Shown: one piece after another, positions 11,452 through 21,639 of the stretch
How positions within the stretch are numbered: the stretch's first letter is position 1
Layout: the number at the start of each line of letters is the position of its first letter
From: Monoraphidium neglectum
Taxonomy: Eukaryota > Chlorophyta > Chlorophyceae > Sphaeropleales > Selenastraceae
DNA length: 21,643 nt
Direction: 5' to 3'
Assembly: GCF_000611645.1 (NCBI RefSeq)
Contig: NW_014012915.1
Span: 1-21,643 of the forward strand
Notes under the pieces: model-generated
Told to the model about the DNA's origin: nothing
Database searches by the model: none
Seen by the model: only the letters and a program-made list of their open reading frames with translations
Position numbers and translations under genes: made by a program

Positions 11452-14045
11452 GTCTCACTCACTCACTCACTCACTCACTCACACAAAACCACTCTCTCTC
11501 TCTCTCTCTGTGTCTCACTCACTCATCACTCACACTAAACCACTCTCTCTCTCTCTCTGTGTCTGTCTCACTCACTCACATACTCACTCACAAAATTTAC
11601 GCAGGTCAAGTCGGGCATGGAGACGGCGGCCGCCTTCTTTGAGTCGCGCCGCTACGCCAGCATGCTTGGCGCCACGACTGAGTTTGAGAAGCAGGAGGGC
11701 ATCGCCGTCAGCCAGCGCCACAACAAGCTGTGGTTCACGACCAGCGCCATCCGCAACGGCATGACCAACTCGGCAGCGTACAACTTCTGTGGGTGCCTTG
11801 CTTGATTGCTTGCTGGGAGCGGATCAAAGCGCCTGCACGAACGAAACACACATGCGCATTGCCTGGAGCCGTAAGCGGCCGCCTTGATGAGTCAATGAGG
11901 TGCTGTACCCTCAGTGCAAAGATTTTGCGCCCGCAAGCTATCTCCCTCTGCCACGACCTGCCCTGCGACATCTGATTTCATGCCCGCCCCCTTCCCGCAC
12001 CCCTGGCTCCTGCAGTGCGCAATGACATTGACCTCCCCCAGAACCTTTGCGGTGGGGTGATGGAGGTTGATCTGGACAAGACGTGGTCAGGCAACAAGAT
12101 CAGGGTGAGAGGCAAAGAAGGGCTGGTCAAAAGATAAATGAGTGTGTGGGACCTGTACTCAAAAAGCGCAGACTGTGAGACAGGGACAGGGCATAGTGAA
12201 AGCCAGTGAGATCGCGGAGCAGCCGCTGCATTACGTCAAACGGCTATGCGCGCTCGCCAGAGCTGTACACCTCTGTGGTTCGCCGTGTGAAAAAGTGCAG
12301 CAGCCCGGCTGATTTATCTGGTCCCACGGGCCAGTCGCAGTCACTCTTGCACAACCTTGCCGCTTGTGGTGCAGATGCTGCTGACTGGTGACACCACCGC
12401 CAACACCAACGCCAACAACACATGCAACCTCAACAACATCTCCGAGCCTGGTCAGTGGGTCTTGTGGTGCTGAGGCTTGCTTGTGGTTTTCGACTCACAA
12501 CAAAATAGCACACAATCATTGTACGTCAGTGTTTTGTTCACGCGCAATAGCAAGTGCACAACCACGGCAGCTCAACAACTCCGTCACTCGTCACCTTGGC
12601 CCGCCAGTGCGCGCGTGCAATTGCACTTGCAAAAGCACACACGTGCGCGCAAGCCCACATGCATGCACATGCGCGCACACATAACCATACTCATATGTGC
12701 ACATGCGTCGTTCTGAAATGAACAGGTTCTTTCCCCCGACCCTACCCCCCCCCCCCTCGCAGACAACCTGTTCTACGTGGCCGGCAACCTGCTGATCCAG
12801 GAGGACACCGGCCGCCACGAGAACAATGTGCTGTGAGTAAACTGACGCGGCCCACGTCCAAGTGCAGCTCGCGGGTTCAGCGGCATACAGTCACGACTGA
12901 ATAATCCAAGGGCTCAATCAAGGCTTCAAGCGGGGCCGCGGGGTTGCTACGACGGCACCTGGATTTACTCTTCTGGGTGCAAGCATGCAACGCCCATCAA
13001 ACCACACATCCACACGTTATGCCAACTGCACATTGTTGGCAACAGGAGTGGGAATGCTGAAACTGCTTGTCACCTTTGCTGAACCCTTCTTGCATCCAAA
13101 TTCCTATCTCCCCCCAGCTGGGCGTACAATGTTGACAGCGGCAGCCTTACGCGTGTGCTGTCTTCCCCGCGCCTTGCTGAGGTGTCGGGCCTGTGGTGAG
13201 CACAGGCTTCCAGCCATTGGGGTGTGCCTATGGGGTTGTGAGATGTCAGGACACAGGGGTGCACAACAGTAGCATTGTGACAATGGCGCACTTGTGGCCG
13301 CACTACCTGCCGCGCCGCTTCTAAGTCAGTGTGCATCATCCACCACGCGCCATCACCCTTCACAAGGTGTCCCTGCCGAACCATCACACTGAGGACTCCC
13401 CGCAAACTGTTCGCCATCCTCACAACAGGTCCAACGTCATCAAGAACTTCGGCTACCTGACCATGGCCTTCCAGCACCCCGAGGAGGACCTGCCCAGCAC
13501 CTCCGCCGCCGTTGTCGAGTCGCAGCGCGGTTACATGGTGCGCCCACCTGCGCTCGCAGTCGAGTCGAGGCTCTGCCTGGACTGGGCAGCCTTGCGCCTG
13601 CTGCTTGAGGCGCACCTGCCGGTTGTCCGCTGCTGCCAGCAATCCCCAACAGTCAGTAAACAGATTTGTGCCAGCCGTCCCCAACAGTCAGTAAACGGAT
13701 GTGTGTTGCGTACCTTTTTCTGTGTGCTGCACAGACATGCATCTCTTGCCAGGGTACTGCATAAATTCACCTTCCAACCGATCCAGCGCTCTGCATCATT
13801 AATCCGTGACCCCATCCTTCGAACTCCCACTGACGAGCCTCCCTGGATACAACTGTGTACAAACCTCGCCCCAGGGCTACCTGGGCCCCATCCCCAGCAA
13901 GTACCTGAACGACAAGTACACCCTGACTTTCACAGCTATCCCCGCAGCCGTGACGCCCGCTGAGAAGAGCGCGGTGGTTGCGAGCGCCAAGGTGTGCATC
14001 ACGAAGGCCACCAAGCTCACCACCAAGAGTGGCCGCCGCCATTGA
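6303..14045 (+). CDS. Secreted PhoX/DUF839 alkaline phosphatase-like protein, copy A (complete, 21 exons)
   Basis: Exons: 6303-6390, 6639-6823, 7176-7267, 7448-7547, 7768-7802, 8010-8033, 8253-8387, 8551-8580, 8819-8898, 9152-9249, 9651-9702, 9900-10031, 10238-10299, 10581-10700, 11605-11788, 12016-12104, 12375-12450, 12763-12832, 13118-13195, 13429-13537, 13875-14045. They total 2010 nt, 669 aa, with no frame break. A hydrophobic Ala-rich signal peptide covers residues 1 to about 22. PhoX family landmarks in order: MCSG at 162-165, TPWGSHLGGEEY at 168-179 (C163, E177, E178), LGRMSHETA at 280-288, YSTDDHPNGVWLKFV at 298-312, a Glu-rich FEKQEGIAV at 438-446, CGGVMEVDLD at 484-493, EPDNLF at 526-531, LAEVSGLW near 577, and AFQHPEE at 590-596. 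PhoX enzymes are Ca/Fe-dependent phosphomonoesterases that release phosphate outside the cell. Sequons at N401, N516 and N523 fit secretion. There is no membrane anchor and the C-terminus is basic. Substrate and activity are inferred. Phosphate-starvation control is plausible from the family, but I found no convincing binding site. Confidence 0.88.
10045..10101. repeat. (GT)n microsatellite in intron 12, copy A
   Basis: A nearly pure GT dinucleotide run starts about 14 nt after the exon 12 donor at 10032. The paralogue has a shorter GT run at the same place in its intron 12. Confidence 0.95.
10866..10881. repeat. 16-bp perfect palindrome in intron 14, copy A
   Basis: GCACCCCTAGGGGTGC is a perfect inverted repeat without a loop. 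It is followed by further GCACCCC words to about 10898. No function is evident. Confidence 0.6.
11023..11600. repeat. Compound (CA)n / (CT)n / (CTCA)n tract in intron 14, copy A
   Basis: Two CA runs (about 11023-11041 and 11090-11114) are followed by (CT)n from about 11120 to 11182, an unsequenced gap, and (CT)n again from 11400. Then comes a degenerate repeat of CTCA runs, AAAACCA or TAAACCA and CT runs up to 11600. The tract is almost wholly pyrimidine on the plus strand and runs to within a few bases of the exon 15 acceptor (CAG at 11602-11604). It may serve as an oversized polypyrimidine tract. Ser-Leu, Glu-Arg and His-Thr repeat frames here are artefacts. Confidence 0.9.
11183..11399. 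other. Assembly gap (217 N)
   Basis: Positions 11183-11399 are all N, flanked on both sides by (CT)n. The gap was probably left by failure to assemble the microsatellite, so its true length is unknown. It lies within intron 14, so the coding sequence is not affected unless an unseen exon is inside. The paralogue has none at this position. Confidence 0.97.
12610..12712. repeat. CA/GCATGC-rich tract in intron 17, copy A
   Basis: Degenerate alternating purine-pyrimidine sequence (CACACGTGCGCGC, CATGCATGCACATGCGCGCACAC) lies between exons 12375-12450 and 12763-12832. It has no regular unit. Confidence 0.5.
13643..13696. repeat. 19-bp direct repeat, 35-bp period, intron 20
   Basis: TCCCCAACAGTCAGTAAAC occurs at 13643-13661 and again at 13678-13696, with related sequence between. 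It is a two-copy tandem duplication within intron 20 of copy A. Confidence 0.7.
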
Positions 14046-15501
14046 TTATTCACAGTGCAAAAGGGGCTTGCCCCCATAGCCTGAGCCGGGCGCACGCGCG
14101 TGAATCACATGCGCATGCTCCGCTTTGCGCTCGACCGGCTTTCAAGATCTGCTTTGCAATGATCGTGTTGTTTGTCGGCGGATCCCCTTGCACCGATCGC
14201 CAAGGGTGCAGTCATGTGCGTTCTCGCTGCTCGAGAGCGGTACAACAACCACCAGCTTGTATTCAGGGGTGCGCCCAGCGCACGATGCCATGATTGCCTG
14301 ATTTCAGGCAGCGCACTTTGCCGCCCTGAAGAGCGCGCAGCCCGCCGAGGGGGCTTGGCATGCTCGCGCGCGACCCAATCGCCAGAGTTTTGCCAATGCA
14401 CTGGGAAGAACTGGTGCAGCCAATGCACTTGGTCGTATCAAAGCGCCAATCTGGCGCTCGTGCGTGGAGGCGCTTGCCCCTCACTCCTTAAGCTTGCCTG
14501 CAATGCTGTTTGAGTCGGCTGCAACTCTCCAAACTGGAGGCTTGGTCTGCCAACCTAATGTGCCCTCACTCTATCAAGCACCGAGCTTGAGCTATGTTTC
14601 GCCCACTTGTCACCAAAGGAGGGTGGCTTGCGCCTCACCCACCTTCGTTGAATGTGTTCACGTTGAGATTTTGTTCGCGGCCACCAGGGCTTCAATAAGG
14701 GCTGCTGCGTCGCCTCCAAAGCTGTGTCTCATGTGTGCCTGGTGTGTTCATGCGATTGATGATGTGTGAAAATCAGGTTCATGGCCCCCAGTTGTCAGAT
14801 TTATTTGCCCGTCCTTATGATGGCTATGTCTGACACACTGTCCGCTGTTCTAGTGCATGAGGTGACTTGCTGCAATTTCGCCATCCCCTGATGCTGTGGA
14901 GGTAGAATTTTTTATCTACACGGCCCGAAGCGGCGAGATGGATCGCGAAGGATTATGCAGAGTTGCAGTGGCGTGTCCTGCCTCTGGCAGTGCAGGCATT
15001 GCTGTTTCAACTGCACTGACCTGAGCGTCCCCTGCAGCGATGCGTTTTTGCAACCAATTGCAACCCTTCCTGCAAGGAGTGAAGATTGAGGTGCATGCCC
15101 AACAACTTTCCGCAGTTGCAAAGTGCAGCAGCCTGTGATTGTGGCGTGGGACTCCAGAACTCACACCTATGTCACCCCTCGGTCCCCACTGTTGCCCTGC
15201 ACAGCGGGCGAGGTCACCTGGTGTGGGGGTGTCTCAGCATCCAAAGCGGCTGGGTCACAAGAGAGTGTCAAGCTCGGACAATTCGTACCAAAAGCTCGTG
15301 TCCCACCGCCTCACACGCCTCAGCCATTGCTCATGTGCCGAATCGTACTGTGATGTGATCGAATGTCGGGTACCCGCCCGAGGTATCTGTGGGCGACGAG
15401 TGGCATCTTGAAGCGCTAGTAAAACGACTGGCATTTGGGCAAAGGAACAACGCTTGCGCGCACACCTGTTGAATGGACGCACTTGGTTTGCTGAAGCAGC
15501 T
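14046..15501. other. Intergenic region between the tandem PhoX-like genes
   Basis: This 1.46 kb should contain the 3'UTR of copy A and the promoter of copy B. No convincing exon, tRNA or transposon end is visible, and the short open frames lack the GC-rich third positions of real exons. I found no TGTAA close to the copy A stop. The only conserved feature is the block at 15318-15409. Confidence 0.55.
15318..15409 (+). promoter_or_regulatory. Conserved promoter-proximal block, copy B
   Basis: This is the counterpart of 6120-6210, with the same core GTGCCGAATCGTACTGTGAT and the same downstream words. It ends 92 bp before the copy B ATG. It differs from copy A by scattered substitutions and about one net inserted base. 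Upstream of about 15318 and downstream of 15409 the two flanks show no clear similarity. Confidence 0.6.
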
Positions 15502-17360
15502 ATGCCTCGCAGTGCGATAGTCATCCTGCTGTTGGCGGCTGCCACAGCAGCCGCTGCGGCTGCCAAGGACCCCGCTTGCCTTGATATTGGTAAGATGTTG
15601 TAACGCTGACGCTTCGTTTGCATCTGAAGGGGCCTCAAACTGCACGCCATGCATGCGACGCTCCCTCCTAATCCACCCCGCACACCTCATCACCCGCTGC
15701 ACCCCCCACCAACACCCCCTCCATCCTCCACCCTTCAATTCTCTGCCTCACTGGCACCCAGGATGGACCACCCTCGCCCGCACTGGGCTGACCTACGGCT
15801 CTGGCATCTATGGGGCCGCCACTGCCAAGGACGGCAAGCGCGTGCTGGACATCGTGGCCGCCGACGTGGCTCTCCCCACCACGCCCACCTCCGAGCTGTC
15901 CTTCAACCCCATCGGCGCCATCCCTGCCACCTGGGCGCCTCCTGCGGTGCGCGCAGGCTCGCGCGCCGAGCGCTGCCGCGAACAGCCAGCGCAGCCTGAA
16001 TTAAAGGGGTGACGCCCAGCAGTGCGCTGCAACGGCGCTGGCGAGCCCGGCCATTAGCGGCTAGATGCAGATGCAGACTGCACGCGCGGTGGAGTGCAAC
16101 GCAGCGGCTACGCTTGTGTTTTTGCGCCGGTTCGGCTCAGCGCGGTGTGCCGTATATTTACACACGTCTCCATTCCCTCTGATTGAATGCACCGCGGGTG
16201 CTGGGGTTGACACCAGCGGGTCACCTGCTGCAGCGGCAGTTCGCACAGCCAGTGGGTCATTCCTCGACAGCCATCACTTTGTTGACCACTCCGCTCAGTC
16301 GTGCCTTCAGCTCCCACCCGCGCTTGCTCCCTGCGCCGAACCCCCTCTCCCTTGCGCCGGCTGGTGCAGGGATACAAGGCGACAGGGCTGGTCAGTGTCT
16401 CTCCCGACTTCGTCTCCTTCCACACCCGTGGCAGCAAGACCTTTGTCATCAACCATTTTGAGTGAGTCAGCTGGCTTGTGGCTTACATGCTCAGCACGGT
16501 GCTCTTTCAGCCCCATGTGTCCCCCTCTGCCTGAAGCCTCAACCTTCCAAGTCCCCCTCTGTCACTGCCCCATCACCCTGCACTGCCCCCGCCATCACCC
16601 TGCACTGCCCCATCACCCTGCACTGCCCCATCACCCTGCACTGCCCCATCACCCTGCACTGCCCCATCACCCCGCACTGCCCATCACCCCGCACGTTGCC
16701 AAGCCCCTCGGCCCATCACCACACCTGGACCCAACCAGGTACCCCCAGCCCAGCAAGATGTACGTGTCAGAGCTGTCCAAGCCTGATGCCAAGGGCACGA
16801 TTACTGTGGTCAACACCAAGCCCATCGACGACACAATGGTGACTGGGCTGCTGATGACGGGTCCTGCAACACACGCATGACGTGCGACTGCATGCGCATG
16901 CGCGTACGCGCATGGGCCTGCAGCATGCGCACATTGTGCAGGTGCACGTCGGTCTCCAAGGCCCGCGCAAAATTGTGAAGGCTACTTCGTTGGCCTGCAG
17001 CAGCGGGTCACGCGACTGCTCCCCACCCCAGGATGCACACCTCCCCACCCCCAATCTTCTGAACCCTACAGGATAACGGCCTCATGTCCATGTGCAGTGG
17101 CTCTCTGTGAGTCACGCAAGCAAGCGCATGCACTGCCTTGCGCGGCTATCACAATATTGTAATGGCCGCGTGCTATGATTTCTCTGATACCAGCTGCCGG
17201 GCTGCATCAACTGCCTGTCCCAGAATCCCTTTGACATTAATTTGACAATAATCACCCGTACTCAAATCCTTATCTGCTCCCCGTACTATATCTGATTTTG
17301 CATCCAACAGGACACCATGGGGCACACACCTTGGGTGAGTACAGGTTGGCTAAAGATGTT

Positions 17361-17400
<40 letters not shown>

Positions 17401-20400
17401 ACACGCACGCTCGCATACATGCATGCATACACATGCATGCGCTCGCACCCGTGCAAAACATACACACGCAAGCCAAACACAATTGCCACTGCACACGGTG
17501 GTCTTGACGGCAGCGGTCGTGAGCCAAGTTTTTGCAATGCAGCTTGCATGAACGAGACGGCATTGCCATTTTGCAGCAGCTTCACAGTGCATTCCAGCAT
17601 CACACCGAGTCCAAAGACCAAAGGTGGGCCCTTGTCCCGCCCCTCCCTGCACCCACCCCTGCAGCGGCGAGGAGTACCCCCCGGACTGCCGCACCTTTGA
17701 GCAGCAGTTTGCGAATTGCATTACTCCTTCTGAGGCTACCCTGTGCGGCATGAGCCCGGGTGACACTGGCAGCGCTGGGAGTCTGCTTGACTTTGGCAGG
17801 TGGGTAGGCATCTTGAAATGAAGCAATGTGCTGAGAAAAATGTGCAAGGTCGCCACACACGGGGGGGGGGGACTGCATCCCCTGTGCGGGCAGTAGGTCG
17901 GTGGCCAGGACAGGTGGCATAAAACCCACGCGGCGTGCTGTGGCTCGTTGTGATCGTCGCGCACGCGCGTTTCTCAACCACTGGTACTCTGCCGCCACTG
18001 ACTGTGGCGAACTATGCGCAGGTACTTCGGACTCTTCAGCCGCGGTGCCAGGTGAGAGGCCAGGGCGCCCTGCGCCTGCTGTTTGAGCGCCACACACGAC
18101 CCCCTGGCCCGTTGCAGTCCCCAAATTTGGGCTCACGGCAGCTGCTCATGCTTGAGTGAAGAAGGGTTGACGCAAGCTGCCCGCGCCGACATGCAGCAAA
18201 CCCCTGCACCCACCCCAGACCCATGCAACCACAGTGTATACACCACAACACTACATCCACTCACGGTGTGCCCACCCCTGCCATGCTCTTCGCGCACAGC
18301 TACGGCCTGGCCTCCATTGATCCTTTGAACAACCAGGCTGCTCACGATGAGCTGGCACAGTCTTACAAGTGCTACAATTGTGAGTTCTGATAGCTGTGAG
18401 CTGAGGCGCAGCGCATGGTCTCTATTGGGCAGGAGGGCCGGGGGTGAAATGAAGCAGGCGATGCCGGCGTGCCTGGCAGCGACAAGGTGCTGGCGTCTCC
18501 GGCAGCGCATCACAGGCTGGTGACACCCTTTGCAAAACTCGTGCCGCCTTGTTGATCATCTACCCGCGCTTGTCGATTTGCTGCACATTGCACGCTCACG
18601 CAGATGGCTCCAGCCCTGAGGCCAGGCTGGTCAGCTCTACCGGCGCTACCACCATCACCAAGTGGCGTACCATCGGCCGCATCTCGCACGAGGCAGCGCT
18701 GGTGCGTGTGCGTGTGCGTGTTCGTGTGCGTGTGCGTGTGCGTGTGCGTGTGCGTGTGCGTGTGCGTGTGCGTGTGTGTGTGCGTGTGCAGGTCGCGTGG
18801 TTGTGTGTTCAACCGTGCATGCGAGCGATCGTGCATGTCATTGTAAGAGGGAATTTTTGTATGGTTTGTGGGAGTGTTACCTACATGAACTGTGGGGACT
18901 GCGTCAATGCATGATGATGGTGGCGGCGTCTGTATTGTTATCCTGGCCTCACCCACGCCTACTTTGCGGTTGCAGTGCTACCTCAAACAGGTTGGTTTGC
19001 TGTTGGGCGCTTTAGCCACCAGGACAGATGCCCTTGAGCCGCGCATGCAAAACCCCGCTGCGCCTCACACGCCCCTGCCCTGTATTTGCCTATCACTGCT
19101 GATCGCAGGTCATGCCTGACAAGAAGACTGTCTACTCGACTGACGACAACCCCAACGGCGGTGAGCGACCTTACAACCATCCCTCCCTTGCTCTCTCCTG
19201 CCCCCTCTCCCCACCCTTTCGCGCGCCACAAGCTTGGGTGACACAGGGTGCGGGCGACCGCAGGGCGCTGTAACAATCCTCCCTCCCACCCCCTTTTTAT
19301 CCCTACTCCTCCCCTGATCTGTCCTGATCGACCCACCGACAGTGCGTCGGAATGCACACCCTCACAACCAAAAGCACCGCGCTCACAGCTATCGCTCTGC
19401 CCCCCTTGAATTTGCTGTTTTCCAAACCCAGTGTGGCTCAAGTTTGTAGCTGACAAGCAACAAAAGCTGGACTCTGGCTCCCTGTACGCCGCCAAGCTGA
19501 AGAGCCAGCGCGTGGAGAACGGCAAGCCCACCTGGGACCTGGAGTGGATCCTGCTCGGCAAGGGTGCGCTCGCGCGTTAGAGTGTGTGTGTGTGTGTGCT
19601 GAGTGTGCTGTGTGTGCCTGCGCGTGTTTCAGCAAGTTGTGTGCGTGGGGGAGGGGGCTGTCTACTGATGAATACAGCATTAGTTTACAGGGGTCTCGTG
19701 CTCCCGCCACACAAAAAAACTGCAGCGCCAGTGGGCAGAAGGGCGCGCCTGACTGTGTGTGCTTGCGTGTGCTCACTCACCGCCCTGTGCTGGCTCCTGC
19801 CGGACAGGCGACCAGGCGACTCTTGAGGCCATGGCCAACTCCAACCTGAAATTCAGCGACATTTTCGAGGTGACATCGTCAAGCCATGCGATGCAGCCTG
19901 CCCCGAGCTGTGCATGCGGCCACTTGTCGCCAGCCTCCCTCGTCGTCGCTCCATTTCATACCCCCTTGCACCATGACCCTTGGAGTCCCGTTGGGCCGCA
20001 TCTCCCATACCCTGCTGCACAATACAGCACCGCTAAACCCCAAAACCTCCGCAGGTCGCCACCCCTGTCGGGTCTCCTCCTGCGTGCCCCTCGGGCTTCC
20101 TGGCGGCCAACACCGTCAACAACCTGTTCCGGTTCAAGGACAACTCCACCAACACCAACTACTACATCGAGTGCCTCAAGGTGGGCCGCAGAGAGATTTT
20201 TTTCTCAGCCAAAATATTTGGTTCTCGACACGTCAGCAAAACCCCTCCCCTGCTCACCATGTAATGATCGTTGCCGTTGCAGTGCAGTCTCACCCCGGTG
20301 CTCCTTCACAGCGTCCCTGCCCACCTCATTTGTATCTCTCTCCTGAATCGAGGGATCCCTCAACCTGTCGCAGCACCCACCCGTTTTCTCTCTCTATCCC

Positions 20401-21418
20401 TCCCCATCCCTCCCTGTTGCCTGTCCCACCCACCTCTCCTGTCGTCAGCGTTTGCCCTTTCTTGCTTGTCATCACCCCCGCTCACATGCTGATCCCTCGA
20501 CATGCAAACGGCGCCGTGCCGTGCCCCGTCAGGTCAAGCCTGGCATGGAGACGGCGGCCGCGTTCTTCGAGACCCGCCGCTACGCCAGCATGCTCGGCGC
20601 CACCGCCGAGTTTGAAAAGCAGGAGGGCATCACCGTGAGCAAGCTCCACAGCAAGGTCTGGTTTTCAACCAGCGTCATCCGCAACGGCATGACCAACTCG
20701 CCGGCGTACAACTTCTGTGAGTGGCGGTCCAAGGGGCCTGTCTGGTGCGGCATGCAGAGTCTGCAGGGGCACGGCGGGAGAGCGCGGGTGGACAGGGCCG
20801 GGACGGGTTAAGAGGCATGCAGCAATGCCAAGGAATTGTGATGAAGGGCAAACAAGGCTGTTATGGGGGGCACGGCGTGCTCAGCCCCTGAGCTTGCAGG
20901 CGCCTGCCCACGCCGCGGTGCGCTCCGCCCTGCGCCCCTCTCTTTCATACCCGCCCTCCCTGTCCTCCTGCCGCCTGCAGTGCGCAACGACATCGACCTG
21001 CCTCAGAACAACTGTGGTGGGGTGATGGAGGTTGATCTGGATGACAACTGGTCGGGCACCAAGATTAGGGTGAGAGGGCAGCTGCAAAAGTGGGAGTATA
21101 CAGAGATCAGACAGGGTCAGCCGCGTGCGCCATGGGGCCACTGGAAGAAGGCCGCGCGCTGCCCCAGGGGGAGGGGGTCGAGGGCGGAGATAAGGCGGCT
21201 GCGCATCGAAGCCATGCTTCCAGGCAGCATGCTGAGGGCGTGGTTTGGCGGGGTGCAGGTGCTCACCACCAATCACATGAGAAGTCAATGTGGCGCCCCT
21301 TGTTCAATGTCCTGAGGCTCAACCTTGCTGCCTGTTGCACAGATGCTGCTCACTGGTGACAGCGCCGCCAACACAAATGCAAACAATGAGTGCAACCTTG
21401 ACAACATTGCTGAGCCTG
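15502..21418 (+). CDS. Secreted PhoX/DUF839 alkaline phosphatase-like protein, copy B (3' end outside window)
   Basis: Visible exons: 15502-15589, 15762-15946, 16370-16461, 16739-16838, 17072-17106, 17311-17334, 17665-17799, 18022-18051, 18300-18379, 18604-18701, 19109-19160, 19432-19563, 19808-19869, 20055-20180, 20533-20716, 20981-21069, 21343-21418. These are the equivalents of copy A exons 1-17; exons 18-21 must lie beyond the right edge. All lengths equal copy A except exon 14 (126 versus 120 nt). The signal peptide is again Ala-rich. The active-site region reads MCSG, then TPWGTHLGGEEY, then IGRISHEAA and YSTDDNPNG, so the recognisable PhoX residues are kept. Exon 2 is roughly 70% identical to copy A in protein, exon 12 nearly 100%. 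Two sequons of copy A exon 17 are lost. No break is visible and the gene looks functional as far as it can be read. Its role should match copy A, perhaps with different timing or substrate range. Confidence 0.87.
16567..16695. repeat. 18-bp minisatellite in intron 3, copy B
   Basis: The unit CATCACCCTGCACTGCCC recurs about six or seven times in tandem, with degenerate outer copies. It lies between exons 16370-16461 and 16739-16838 and is absent from the matching intron of copy A. It lacks spacers and is not a CRISPR array. Confidence 0.9.
16897..16914. repeat. 18-bp perfect palindrome in intron 4, copy B
   Basis: CATGCGCGTACGCGCATG is a perfect inverted repeat within a wider GCATGC-rich stretch (about 16875-16932). 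Confidence 0.6.
17361..17450. repeat. (CA)n and GCATGCAT tract in intron 6, copy B
   Basis: A CA dinucleotide run starts about 27 nt after the exon 6 donor and passes into CATGCATGCATAC-type sequence. Confidence 0.9.
18702..18790. repeat. (GTGTGC)n microsatellite starting at the exon 10 donor, copy B
   Basis: The hexanucleotide run begins with the GTGCGT that forms the 5' splice site of exon 10 and continues for roughly 85 bp. Copy A has only two degenerate units here (GTGCGTATGCGT). Confidence 0.93.
19579..19628. repeat. (GT)n-rich tract in intron 12, copy B
   Basis: A GT run and degenerate GTG/TGTGC words begin about 16 nt after the exon 12 donor at 19564, at the position of the longer GT run in copy A. 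Confidence 0.85.
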
Positions 21419-21511
21419 GTTAGTGGTGTGTTTGTGCTGCAGTGTGCGCATGTGCTTTGTGTGTGCCTGTGTGTTGCGAGTGTTGTGTGTGCGTGCGTGC
21501 GTGTGTGATTG

Positions 21512-21513
21512 CG

Positions 21514-21571
<58 letters not shown>
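21512..21571. repeat. (GTT)n microsatellite in intron 17, copy B
   Basis: A nearly pure GTT trinucleotide run of roughly 20 units lies after the exon 17 donor at 21419. Confidence 0.95.
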
Positions 21572-21572
<1 letters not shown>

Positions 21573-21576
21573 GCTG

Positions 21577-21577
<1 letters not shown>

Positions 21578-21639
<62 letters not shown>

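Noticed and set aside
10907..11642. Frames encoding long Ser-Leu, Glu-Arg or His-Thr repeats
   Set aside because: They are translations of (CT)n and (CA)n microsatellites and of an N gap inside an intron.
14046..15501. A third gene or transposon between the phosphatase copies
   Set aside because: No frame with exon-like codon use, no terminal inverted repeats and no target-site duplication could be found by eye.
16567..16695. CRISPR-like array
   Set aside because: The repeats are directly contiguous with no spacers, lie in an intron of a eukaryotic gene, and there are no cas genes.
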